Assembly: GCA_019594025.1 (NCBI GenBank)
Contig: JAFDUB010000108.1
Span: 1-5,110 of the forward strand
From: Thermoplasmata archaeon
GTDB lineage: Archaea; Thermoplasmatota; Thermoplasmata; Halarchaeoplasmatales; Halarchaeoplasmataceae
Length of the DNA stretch: 5,110 nt
Direction of reading: 5' to 3'
The translations under genes were made by a program, and so were the position numbers. Positions within the stretch are counted from its first letter, which is position 1. Each line of letters begins with the position of its first letter. Of the stretch, positions 1 through 5,110 are shown one piece after another. Below the pieces are notes generated by a model, which saw nothing but the letters and a program-made list of their open reading frames with translations, had not been told where the DNA came from and searched no databases.

Positions 1-130
1 AGAGCAGGAACTGAAGGAAAGGTACGATTTTGAGTACGAAGTCGTGGCGATCTCCGACATGAATAAGGGGGCGGTTTACGTCGAAAACGGGCTGGACATG
101 GATAAAGTGATGGAGATGACTGAAGGGTAG
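1..130 (+). CDS. 3' end of a gene resembling the N-terminal part of homoserine dehydrogenase, apparently truncated
   Basis: The open frame begins at base 2 and gives 42 residues before a TAG at 128-130; its start lies outside the window. The visible residues contain a helix-like ELKERYDF, then YEVVAISDMNKGAVY and ENGLDMDKVMEM. This resembles the end of the first Rossmann beta-alpha-beta unit of archaeal homoserine dehydrogenases (homoserine/aspartate-semialdehyde interconversion in threonine and methionine synthesis). A similar stretch also occurs in the NAD domain of glutamate dehydrogenases, which is the main alternative. In either family a large part of the protein should follow, and the 115 bases up to the next gene are far too short to encode it. 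The frame is therefore probably a truncated gene or pseudogene, although an assembly join is possible. Codon choice here is visibly richer in G and C at third positions than in the next gene. The family assignment rests on remembered family style only. Confidence 0.55.
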   Translation, partial: EQELKERYDFEYEVVAISDMNKGAVYVENGLDMDKVMEMTEG

Positions 131-168
131 ACATAAGCAGAAATTTCACCAATCAATAATAACGATAA

Positions 169-190
169 TTTCTCCTCCTCTTTTTTTTCT
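169..190 (+). terminator. Pyrimidine/T-rich tract, probable archaeal terminator of the upstream frame
   Basis: A pyrimidine-only run with several TCC repeats ends in eight consecutive T (181-188) about 40-60 bases after the TAG at 128. Archaeal RNA polymerase commonly terminates at T-tracts without needing a hairpin, and no clear hairpin precedes this one. It lies just upstream of the promoter of the response regulator gene and would insulate it. Confidence 0.5.
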
Positions 191-200
191 AAACTTGTTA

Positions 201-223
201 AAAAATTATAAGTAGAACTACTT
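201..223 (+). promoter_or_regulatory. TATA-like box and adjoining inverted repeat, putative promoter/operator of the REC-PAS-PadR gene
   Basis: AAAAATTATA at 201-210 is a TATA-like element about 36-45 bases before the ATG at 246, which predicts a transcript start near 231-235 and a short leader. It overlaps by one base a perfect inverted repeat, AAGTAG-AA-CTACTT at 210-223, lying between the box and the predicted start. A protein bound there would block the preinitiation complex. PadR-family proteins often bind inverted repeats in their own promoters, so autoregulation is a reasonable inference but is not shown. Confidence 0.45.
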
Positions 224-236
224 TCATATTAGTTTA

Positions 237-241
237 GGGAG
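237..241 (+). promoter_or_regulatory. Ribosome binding site of the REC-PAS-PadR gene
   Basis: GGGAG lies four A residues before the ATG at 246. GGAG is complementary to the 3' end of 16S rRNA, though the spacing is short. It supports this ATG as the start and suggests the mRNA has a real leader, unlike the cysteine synthase and XPD genes, which have no such site. Confidence 0.5.
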
Positions 242-245
242 AAAA

Positions 246-1433
246 ATGAATGTACTATTCGTTGATGACGACCACGGTTTTCTCGACCAGGCTAAATATG
301 TTTTAGAGACAAAATGGTCCGATATGGAAATAAAAACCGCAGATTCTGCACGAAAAGCTCTAAACATCCTCGACAATGAGAAAGTCGACGCGATTGTATC
401 TGACTACCTAATGCCCGAAATGGACGGCATCGAACTCTTACAAGAGGTGCGGGAAAATCACGGCGATATCCCTTTCATACTATTTACAGGGAAGGGTAGG
501 GAGGAGGTAGCTATGAAGGCGTTAAACATGGGCGCAAATCGCTACATTCGCAAAGGTGGCGATCCCACAACTCAGTACGAGATGTTGGCTCAAGCTATAG
601 AGCAGGAGATAAAACATAGAAAAGAGCGTGAACGGCAGGAGGAGAAAATAAGAAATTATAAACGAATAGAAAGTAAATTTAGGAACATTTTCAACAACAT
701 GGGTGTAGCCATGGTCTCTTTAAAGGAGGATATGACAATAACACAAATAAACGAGTCCTTTGAAACTTTTACTTCTTACCGGCGGAAACATGTAGAAAAT
801 AAAAAGAACTGGTTGGACTTCGTTCGAGAGGACGAGAAAGATAGGATAAAGAAACACCACAAACTCATATTGATTGATCCATCTCTCGCTCCAAATTCTT
901 ACACCTTTCATTTGAAAACCAAATATAGTGACGAAAAATTCGTATGCGCCTCGTTTTCATGCAGCGAGGACGGATCCAGCTTAATATCTATCATCGATCT
1001 TAACTCCTTCGAAACCGTTTTAGGTGAGTTGAAGAAGGTGGAAGAATCGCTTATCGGTTTAAGGATGGGTTCTCCTCCTGAATCGGTCCCATCTTTTGTA
1101 AAAGGCATATTCGACAAGAACAATCTGAACAGGGTGGTTCGCGAGTGGATGTTGGATGAGATTTTACTAATGCTGATATCTCTAAACAACGGAGCCAGTG
1201 GTAAAGTGTTGATGAACGAGCTCAATAAATACTTCGGACTTGATTTGAGTTCTAGCATAGTATATCCTTCTCTTCACCGCCTTGAAGAAAAGGGGTTTCT
1301 TACAGTTAAAGAGGGAATAAAAACAAAACAGTATAGAATAAAGGATACCGACAAAGTACAAGAAAAGATACAGTCAAAGCTCAAAGAAATTTACGGTGCA
1401 TACGTGATATTGAAGTTAATGCATCAAAAATAG
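246..1433 (+). CDS. REC-PAS-PadR-like response regulator (putative DNA-binding)
   Basis: A 395-residue, probably cytoplasmic, signalling protein with three parts. Residues 1-125 are a receiver domain: acidic cluster D7-D9, predicted phospho-acceptor D53 in SDYLMPEMDG, switch T81 in LFTGKGREE and conserved K103 in IRKGG. Residues about 121-137 are a charged helix, probably coiled coil. Residues about 138-255 form a PAS domain in the style common in methanogen sensors (FRNIFNNMG, INESFETF, then IDPSLAPNSYTF). Residues about 297-395 look like a PadR-type winged helix: YPSLHRLEEKGFL at 340-352 fits the recognition helix and a basic wing follows. The expected activity is phosphorylation by a histidine kinase changing DNA binding, with PAS as a second sensing or dimerisation module. 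No kinase lies beside it, so it is an orphan here. The receiver and PAS calls are strong; the PadR call is moderate and ArsR-like or other winged helices are possible. The target genes are unknown. Confidence 0.85.
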   Translation: MNVLFVDDDHGFLDQAKYVLETKWSDMEIKTADSARKALNILDNEKVDAIVSDYLMPEMDGIELLQEVRENHGDIPFILFTGKGREEVAMKALNMGANRYIRKGGDPTTQYEMLAQAIEQEIKHRKERERQEEKIRNYKRIESKFRNIFNNMGVAMVSLKEDMTITQINESFETFTSYRRKHVENKKNWLDFVREDEKDRIKKHHKLILIDPSLAPNSYTFHLKTKYSDEKFVCASFSCSEDGSSLISIIDLNSFETVLGELKKVEESLIGLRMGSPPESVPSFVKGIFDKNNLNRVVREWMLDEILLMLISLNNGASGKVLMNELNKYFGLDLSSSIVYPSLHRLEEKGFLTVKEGIKTKQYRIKDTDKVQEKIQSKLKEIYGAYVILKLMHQK

Positions 1434-1440
1434 ATAAAAA
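1426..1440 (-). terminator. Double T5 tract, probable terminator of tRNA-Ile
   Basis: On the minus strand the tRNA 3' end (1442) is followed one base later by TTTTT (1440-1436) and again by TTTTT (1430-1426). Such T-tracts directly after a tRNA are typical archaeal terminators. The second tract falls inside the last codons of the opposing response regulator gene, so the two transcription units meet here. Confidence 0.55.
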
Positions 1441-1441
1441 G

Positions 1442-1516
1442 TGGGCCCAGAGAGATTCGAACTCTCGACCTCCCGGTTATCAGCCGGACGCTATAACCAA
1501 CCTAAGCCATGGGCCC
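1442..1516 (-). tRNA. trnI: tRNA-Ile (anticodon GAU)
   Basis: Read on the minus strand, the 75-nt sequence folds into a full cloverleaf. The seven-base acceptor GGGCCCA pairs perfectly with TGGGCCC, with discriminator A. A short D stem is formed by GCT/AGC. The anticodon stem TCCGG/CCGGG (one T-G pair) carries the seven-base loop CTGATAA with anticodon GAT. The variable loop is AGGTC, and the T stem GAGAG/CTCTC encloses TTCGAAT. No intron is seen. The CCA end is not encoded, since the base after the discriminator is C followed by T, so CCA must be added enzymatically. GAU decodes the isoleucine codons AUC and AUU; AUA, common in the neighbouring genes, needs another tRNA. It lies 42 bp after the glycosylase gene on the same strand and 8 bp from the stop codon of the opposing response regulator gene. 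Confidence 0.95.
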
Positions 1517-1542
1517 GAAGCGGATACGCTCTAAGGGGCGCC

Positions 1543-1554
1543 TATAAATAAAAT
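1543..1554 (-). promoter_or_regulatory. TATA-like box of tRNA-Ile
   Basis: On the minus strand the sequence reads ATTTTATTTATA, ending 26 bases before the mature tRNA 5' end at 1516. This matches archaeal TATA spacing and implies a short 5' leader for RNase P to remove. It sits in the 42-bp gap after the glycosylase gene, so the tRNA could be made both from this promoter and by read-through from the operon upstream. Confidence 0.6.
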
Positions 1555-1555
1555 T

Positions 1556-1580
1556 TACTTACGTAAGTATCTTATTTTTT
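1556..1580 (+). terminator. Perfect 14-bp palindrome followed by a T-tract; possible + strand terminator
   Basis: TACTTACGTAAGTA at 1556-1569 is a perfect palindrome covering the stop codon of the glycosylase gene. On the + strand it is followed by CTTATTTTTT (1571-1580). The response regulator gene has no T-tract between its stop and the tRNA, so its transcript could run antisense through the tRNA and end here. The palindrome could form only a short stem, and archaeal termination needs no hairpin, so this is a weak call. The sequence is also the coding end of the glycosylase gene. Confidence 0.25.
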
Positions 1581-2092
1581 ATGAATTTAAAATCCTCTTC
1601 CATAACCTCTTTCAGATTGGGATTGTAGAGGGCGGCTGCGGGATGATAGAGTGGAACTATTGTTAGACCGTCTTTTTCAAACACTTTACCGTGCTTTTTG
1701 CTGATACCTCCACTTCCTAAAAAGTGGGAGGTTGCATGATTACCAAGCGTGCAAATCACTCTTGGCTTGATCATTTCCAGCTGTTTTCTCAAGTATGGCA
1801 GGCAGGCCTTCTTCTCGTCTTTACGCGGGTCTCGGTTATCCGGCGGTCTGCATTTTACCACGTTGGTAATGAATACATCCTCTCGTTTTAAACCGGCTAC
1901 AAAAAGCAGTTCGTCCAACAACTCCCCCGCCCGCCCGACGAAGGGTCTTCCAAGTTCATCTTCCTTTTTCCCAGGCCCTTCACCTATAAACACAATTTCT
2001 CCGTCATAAGTACCCTCGCCCGGTACCGCATTGGTTCTGTTTTTGTACAATCTGCAGCGGGTGCAGTTCGATATCCGTTCTTCTATAGTCAT
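1559..2092 (-). CDS. udg: Family 4 (iron-sulfur) uracil-DNA glycosylase
   Basis: A 177-residue enzyme expected to remove uracil from DNA after cytosine deamination, starting base-excision repair. Four cysteines, C10, C13, C81 and C97, match the 4Fe-4S ligand pattern of the thermophilic/archaeal family 4 enzymes in both order and spacing. Motif GEGPGKKEDELGRPFVGRAG at 37-56 holds the family's uracil-binding and catalytic loop (family consensus GEAPG). TNVVKCRPPDNRDP follows at 76-89. HPAA at 150-153 is the second active-site motif. The length is slightly short for the family but all motifs are present, so it is probably functional. The start ATG overlaps the stop of the OsmC gene in an ATGA, which suggests translational coupling; AAGG nine bases upstream may help initiation. 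It is the third gene of a probable cysteine synthase-OsmC-glycosylase operon. A family 5 enzyme is less likely, given the acidic residue E44 in the GxxED loop. Confidence 0.93.
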   Translation of the reverse strand: MTIEERISNCTRCRLYKNRTNAVPGEGTYDGEIVFIGEGPGKKEDELGRPFVGRAGELLDELLFVAGLKREDVFITNVVKCRPPDNRDPRKDEKKACLPYLRKQLEMIKPRVICTLGNHATSHFLGSGGISKKHGKVFEKDGLTIVPLYHPAAALYNPNLKEVMEEDFKFIKNKILT

Positions 2093-2514
2093 ACTTCAAC
2101 CTTAACATCGATGTCTATACCGTTTTTTACACTCTGAGTTACGATGCAGTAGTCCTCGAATATTTTGATACACTGCTGTATCCTTTCCTTATCTTCCGCT
2201 TCAGGTCTCAACACGGCGTCCAATTTAGTTATCCTCCATCTACCTTCGACCCTTTCCACGGTTCCACTGATATTGCCTTCAAATCCCTCTATTTCAATCC
2301 TCTTTTTATTCAAACAGAATAAAAAACTAGCCATCATGCAGTTCAAGGTGGCAGCAGCAAGAAGCCTACCCGGACTAGGTCCCGTACCATCGCCCCCTAT
2401 GTCTTCAGTTTCATCTGTTGTTATAGTTCCCATCTCTTCATGATCGAAGGATACTTGGAACTTCATATTTTCTATGTGTTTAACGTTCACGTCGAAAGTA
2501 CTCTTATCGTTCAT
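2089..2514 (-). CDS. OsmC/Ohr-family protein, probable thiol-dependent peroxidase
   Basis: A 141-residue small cytoplasmic protein of the OsmC fold. The conserved GPSPGRLLAAATLNCMMASF (45-64) carries the first reactive cysteine C59 at the start of the central helix. The second conserved cysteine is C123 in FEDYCIVTQSV (119-129). These two match the redox pair used by OsmC and Ohr proteins to reduce organic hydroperoxides. C67 and C115 are additional. TDETEDIGGDGTGP at 33-46 precedes the helix as in archaeal members. Many archaeal OsmC proteins have no tested substrate, so peroxidase activity is inferred from the cysteines. The gene begins 10 bp after the cysteine synthase stop; a GAGG overlapping that stop codon, eight bases from the ATG, is a good ribosome binding site. 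It overlaps the next gene by 4 bp. The position between cysteine synthase and an iron-sulfur repair enzyme suggests a role in thiol or oxidative-stress physiology. Confidence 0.85.
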   Translation of the reverse strand: MNDKSTFDVNVKHIENMKFQVSFDHEEMGTITTDETEDIGGDGTGPSPGRLLAAATLNCMMASFLFCLNKKRIEIEGFEGNISGTVERVEGRWRITKLDAVLRPEAEDKERIQQCIKIFEDYCIVTQSVKNGIDIDVKVEV

Positions 2515-2524
2515 ATTATCGTCC

Positions 2525-3532
2525 TCATATGGAATTTTTCTTTATCATCTCGTTCAATTCTTCCAGATACTGAGAGAGATTCATGGGTGGATGTGCATCC
2601 AAATCTCCATGTTCTCTCACACATCTAAGGCACTCGGCTGCATCGAAGAGAGGCGTACTGAAGTACTTTTCTCCACCATCCGGAAACAGTGTTACCACCA
2701 TACCTCTATCAAGCTCGGCAGCAACTTCCGAAGCTATGTGCATCGCCGCACCAGAGCTCATACCTACAAAGAGTCCTTCTTTTATAGCTAACTTCCTAGC
2801 GGTTTCAAAGGCGTCTTCGTCCTCTACCCTTCTTACCTCGTCTAACTTACTTGGATCGTAGATCTTTGGTACGATGTCTTCCTCCATATTTTTCAAACCC
2901 TGTATACAGTAGTTTGGATTCGGTTCAACTCCTATTACCTTTATCTCAGGATTGTACTCTTTCAACCTTTTCGAAATGCCCATCAACGTCCCGGTAGTTC
3001 CCATACCCGCTACGAAATGTGTGATATCGTCACCGACCGCATCTATTATCTCTTTACCGGTGGTTTCGTAGTGAGCCAGCACATTGACCGGGTTATCGAA
3101 CTGGTTCGGTCTCCAGTATCCATCTTCTTCCGACAGTTCCACCGCTCTTTTGATAGCACCGTTCGTTCCTTCATCCTCCGGTGTAAACTCGATCTCCGCA
3201 CCCAAGGCGGTTAGCATACGCACTCTTTCGATGCTCACCCCTCGTGACATGGTGAGGTGAAGATGGTATCCCTTTATAGCACATACCATAGCCAGCCCCA
3301 ATCCCGTATTACCGCTGGTGGCTTCCACCACTATGGTATCTTTCTTGATCTTTCCTTCTATCTCAGCATGCTCTATCATATAGTACGATATTCTGTCCTT
3401 TACCGAACCCATCGGATTTAGTTTCTCTAGCTTAGCGTAGATTTCGACGTTTTTGTTTGGATTTAACTTGTTGATCTTAACCAAAGGAGTATCTCCGATT
3501 AGTTCCAAGGCCGATTCCACTTTTTTAGACAT
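2525..3532 (-). CDS. cysK: Cysteine synthase family, PLP-dependent beta-replacing enzyme
   Basis: A 335-residue fold-type II PLP enzyme. Most likely it makes cysteine from O-acetylserine (or O-phosphoserine) and sulfide; cystathionine beta-synthase is the alternative. K45 in GSVKDR forms the Schiff base with PLP. TSGNTG at 72-77 is the substrate carboxylate loop, GMGTTGT at 176-182 binds the PLP phosphate, and VGMSSGA at 256-262 holds the serine near the pyridine nitrogen. RPNQFDNPVNVLAHYETTG (141-159) is a well-conserved family block. After the usual end near STPLFD (292-297) there is an extension of about 38 residues with C301-x2-C304 and nearby histidines, possibly metal-binding or a redox switch. 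No ribosome binding site precedes the ATG, so the mRNA may be leaderless. It is the first gene of a tight operon with the OsmC and glycosylase genes, divergent from XPD. Substrate choice cannot be settled by reading. Confidence 0.9.
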   Translation of the reverse strand: MSKKVESALELIGDTPLVKINKLNPNKNVEIYAKLEKLNPMGSVKDRISYYMIEHAEIEGKIKKDTIVVEATSGNTGLGLAMVCAIKGYHLHLTMSRGVSIERVRMLTALGAEIEFTPEDEGTNGAIKRAVELSEEDGYWRPNQFDNPVNVLAHYETTGKEIIDAVGDDITHFVAGMGTTGTLMGISKRLKEYNPEIKVIGVEPNPNYCIQGLKNMEEDIVPKIYDPSKLDEVRRVEDEDAFETARKLAIKEGLFVGMSSGAAMHIASEVAAELDRGMVVTLFPDGGEKYFSTPLFDAAECLRCVREHGDLDAHPPMNLSQYLEELNEMIKKNSI

Positions 3533-3561
3533 GTAATCTAGCTATTACTAACAGGCTGTTA
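3533..3561 (-). promoter_or_regulatory. Two adjoining inverted repeats before the cysteine synthase start; putative operator
   Basis: Directly against the start codon lies GTAAT-N6-ATTAC (3533-3548), followed without a gap by the palindrome TAACAG-G-CTGTTA (3549-3561). A further pair, TAGAGG (3563-3568) and CCTCTA (3592-3597), is an inverted repeat with a 23-base spacer. No good TATA box is obvious close to the gene; a weak candidate is TCTAATAAC on the minus strand (3559-3567), about right for a leaderless mRNA. Repeats across the predicted transcript start suit repressor binding. The regulator is unknown. Confidence 0.35.
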
Positions 3562-3602
3562 TTAGAGGTTTACGCCTCACTTTCATGCACCCCTCTAGCG
3601 AA

Positions 3603-3612
3603 CTTATTTAAG
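3603..3612 (+). promoter_or_regulatory. TATA-like box of the XPD gene, possibly shared with the divergent operon
   Basis: CTTATTTAAG lies with its centre about 32 bases before the XPD start codon at 3640, which predicts transcription starting near 3633-3636 and an almost leaderless mRNA. This agrees with the absence of a ribosome binding site. The minus-strand reading, CTTAAATAAG, is an equally good TATA-like sequence. It could also drive the cysteine synthase operon with a leader of roughly 45-50 bases containing the inverted repeats. Confidence 0.5.
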
Positions 3613-3639
3613 TGCAACAACAATAATGACTCGAAAAAG

Positions 3640-5110
3640 ATGGTACTATCCGAACATCCCCTTTTCCCATACACCCCTAGAAAAAAACAGGCAGATATTA
3701 TGGACGACATCCACTCCAGTGTTGAAAATGGAGTCCCTCTTGTATATCAAGCGTCCACGGGTTCGGGAAAAACGGTGTGCACCCTTGCACCAGTTGTTGA
3801 ATATGCCGAAAAAGAGGAAAAAAAAGTCCTATATCTAACCAGAACCAACTCTCAGCAGAAACAGGTATTGCTGGAGTTGAGACGGATGTGCAACTATTTT
3901 GGTATAGGTATACAGGGACGTAACAACACATGCATCATAGCTCTTGAAGACGAAGAGCTTTCTCAGGGTAGTGCGGATGAACTCTCAAAGTACTGCAGTG
4001 ACAGAAAAAAAGAAGTTCGCCAGCAGATGGCGGAGGATTCAAAAAAATTCAGCTGTCCATACTACGCGGGTTTACTCACCTCGCCTTTTGAAGAGCTTAA
4101 AAGATGGGCTAAAGAGAACATCCCCACCGGCGATGAATTCATGAACAAGTGCGCTGAGCTGAATGTCTGTCCCTACGAGGCTGCGAAGATACTGGTAAAC
4201 GACGCTCTTTTAGTCACCGCCCCCTACGTTTACTTTTTCGTCCCCTTCATAAGACGACGGTTACTGGAATGGATGGGAGTCGAGATAGACGATTTGATAG
4301 TGGTGGTCGACGAGGCACACAACCTTCCGGATTATGCACGAGAGCTAGCATCGGGAGATATGAGCCAGATAAGTATAGAGAGGACCATCTCTGAAAGTAT
4401 AGAGAGAGGAGATCCCGATGTAGGGCCGGATATATCCACTTCACATCTCTGCAGAACACTCTCTACCATAATAAACGAGATGGTTAGAGAATACGTTGTG
4501 GACGACGACGGTCTGGTACCCCCTAACGAATTAAGGACCGAACTCATGCACGAACTGAAAGTGAACACCAACGACATAAGAGACATGGTCAGGGATCTAA
4601 AACTTCACGGAGAACTGGTACAGCAGGATAAGAGGGAGAAGAAAAAATTACCCCGGTCTTACATGAGTTCAATGGCAGATTTTCTACGGTTCTGGATAAA
4701 TATGGAAAGAGCCCACTACATAAAGCTCGTTAAAGGCGGCAGTAATCCTTCGATAGAAGGGTTCTGTCTGGACCCCAGTCAAGTGACCGAGTGCTTGAAT
4801 CACTGCCATACCAGTATTCATATGTCCGGTACACTTGAACCGCTTGACGAGTACCGGGATTCTATCGGCCTCCCATTCGACACCGTTACCAAGATATATC
4901 CTCCTCCCTTTCCTCAGGAAAACAGGGTGCTTTATTATGTTAGGGAAATAACTACACGCTACGAAGTTCTAGCTCGGGACGACAGCATGGTTACCAAGAT
5001 AAGAGATATGTTGAAGAGTGTATTGAATGAGATAAAACGGAACACCATCGTTTTCTTCCCGAGCTATAGACTGATGGATGATGTTTGCCGCCCCCTTCTT
5101 AAAGACGATA
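3640..5110 (+). CDS. xpd: XPD/Rad3-family iron-sulfur DNA helicase, N-terminal 490 residues (runs off the window)
   Basis: A superfamily 2 helicase, ATP-driven and 5'-3' on DNA, related to the nucleotide-excision-repair helicase XPD. The frame is open from 3640 to the window end without a stop. FPYTPRKKQ (9-17) is the Q-motif-like start. Walker A is ASTGSGKT (38-45), motif Ia is TRTNSQ (67-72), Walker B is VVVDEAHN (221-228), motif III is SGTLEP (396-401) and motif IV is VFFPSY (471-476). C98, C119, C139 (CPYY) and C177 (CPYE) fit the four 4Fe-4S ligands of XPD; C171 is extra. The Arch domain follows between Walker B and motif III. Helicase motifs V and VI should lie beyond the window. No ATG, GTG or TTG occurs in frame between the upstream stop at 3526-3528 and 3640, so the start is firm. 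In archaea XPD's role in excision repair is debated. DinG-type helicases are related, but the FeS and motif pattern favours XPD. Confidence 0.93.
   Translation, partial: MVLSEHPLFPYTPRKKQADIMDDIHSSVENGVPLVYQASTGSGKTVCTLAPVVEYAEKEEKKVLYLTRTNSQQKQVLLELRRMCNYFGIGIQGRNNTCIIALEDEELSQGSADELSKYCSDRKKEVRQQMAEDSKKFSCPYYAGLLTSPFEELKRWAKENIPTGDEFMNKCAELNVCPYEAAKILVNDALLVTAPYVYFFVPFIRRRLLEWMGVEIDDLIVVVDEAHNLPDYARELASGDMSQISIERTISESIERGDPDVGPDISTSHLCRTLSTIINEMVREYVVDDDGLVPPNELRTELMHELKVNTNDIRDMVRDLKLHGELVQQDKREKKKLPRSYMSSMADFLRFWINMERAHYIKLVKGGSNPSIEGFCLDPSQVTECLNHCHTSIHMSGTLEPLDEYRDSIGLPFDTVTKIYPPPFPQENRVLYYVREITTRYEVLARDDSMVTKIRDMLKSVLNEIKRNTIVFFPSYRLMDDVCRPLLKDD

Noticed and set aside
128..136. TAG of the dehydrogenase-like frame read as pyrrolysine
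   Set aside because: The next in-frame codons are ACA then TAA, so read-through would add only two residues and could not restore the missing domain.
720..1258. Minus-strand open frames inside the response regulator gene (720-911 and 908-1258)
   Set aside because: They are antisense to a gene with clear REC, PAS and winged-helix motifs, and their translations show no recognisable domain.
1749..2861. Plus-strand open frames opposite the glycosylase, OsmC and cysteine synthase genes
   Set aside because: They are antisense shadows, with Ser-rich or otherwise low-complexity translations and no known motifs. The minus-strand genes have intact catalytic motifs throughout.
3626..3838. Open frame from ATG 3626 over the start of XPD, on the + strand
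   Set aside because: It is out of frame with XPD, whose Walker A and FeS motifs are read from ATG 3640. Its own translation is highly basic and resembles nothing known.
3944..4586. Other short open frames over XPD (3944-4144 on +, 4247-4586 on -)
   Set aside because: The XPD frame is unbroken from 3640 to the end with helicase motifs in order, so these are frame shadows.
3640..5110. Possible frameshift or broken XPD gene
   Set aside because: Codon-by-codon reading of every line from 3640 to 5110 shows no stop; the gene is simply cut by the window edge.
1..5110. CRISPR array, insertion sequence, integrase or toxin-antitoxin module
   Set aside because: No regularly spaced repeats, terminal inverted repeats, transposase or integrase motifs, or small paired genes were seen on either strand.

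Overview
The window looks like a piece of an archaeal chromosome, most likely from a euryarchaeon. Thermoplasmatota or a methanogen relative is my best guess from protein style, not proven. The support is the mix of an iron-sulfur XPD/Rad3 helicase, a family-4 uracil-DNA glycosylase, a methanogen-style REC-PAS protein, TATA-like boxes at the expected distance from starts, a tRNA gene without an encoded CCA, and T-tracts where transcripts should end. Coding is dense and no gap exceeds 300 bases.

Left part (1-1433, + strand): the window opens with the last 42 codons of an open frame that resembles the N-terminal NAD-binding part of homoserine dehydrogenase but stops there, so it is probably a truncated gene. 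A 115-bp AT-rich gap holds a T-rich terminator-like tract, a TATA-like box, a 14-bp inverted repeat and a ribosome binding site. It leads to a 395-aa regulator with a receiver domain, a PAS domain and a PadR-like winged helix. Only 8 bp past its stop lies the 3' end of an opposing tRNA-Ile(GAU) gene.

Middle part (1442-3532, - strand): read in its own direction this is cysteine synthase, then an OsmC-family protein, then family-4 uracil-DNA glycosylase, then tRNA-Ile. The first two genes are 10 bp apart, and the second and third overlap by 4 bp, so they look like one operon. The tRNA follows 42 bp later with its own TATA-like box.

Right part (3533-5110): a 107-bp divergent intergenic region with two adjoining inverted repeats and a TATA-like element separates the operon from an XPD helicase gene on the + strand. 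That gene starts at 3640 and runs open off the window edge (490 codons visible, no stop).

Functionally, two iron-sulfur DNA-repair enzymes (glycosylase and XPD) flank genes for cysteine supply and probable peroxide or thiol defence, which suggests, as an inference only, a link between sulfur or redox state and DNA repair. I see no CRISPR array, transposase or other obvious mobile element. The most unusual single item is the REC-PAS-PadR regulator with a possible operator on its own promoter.
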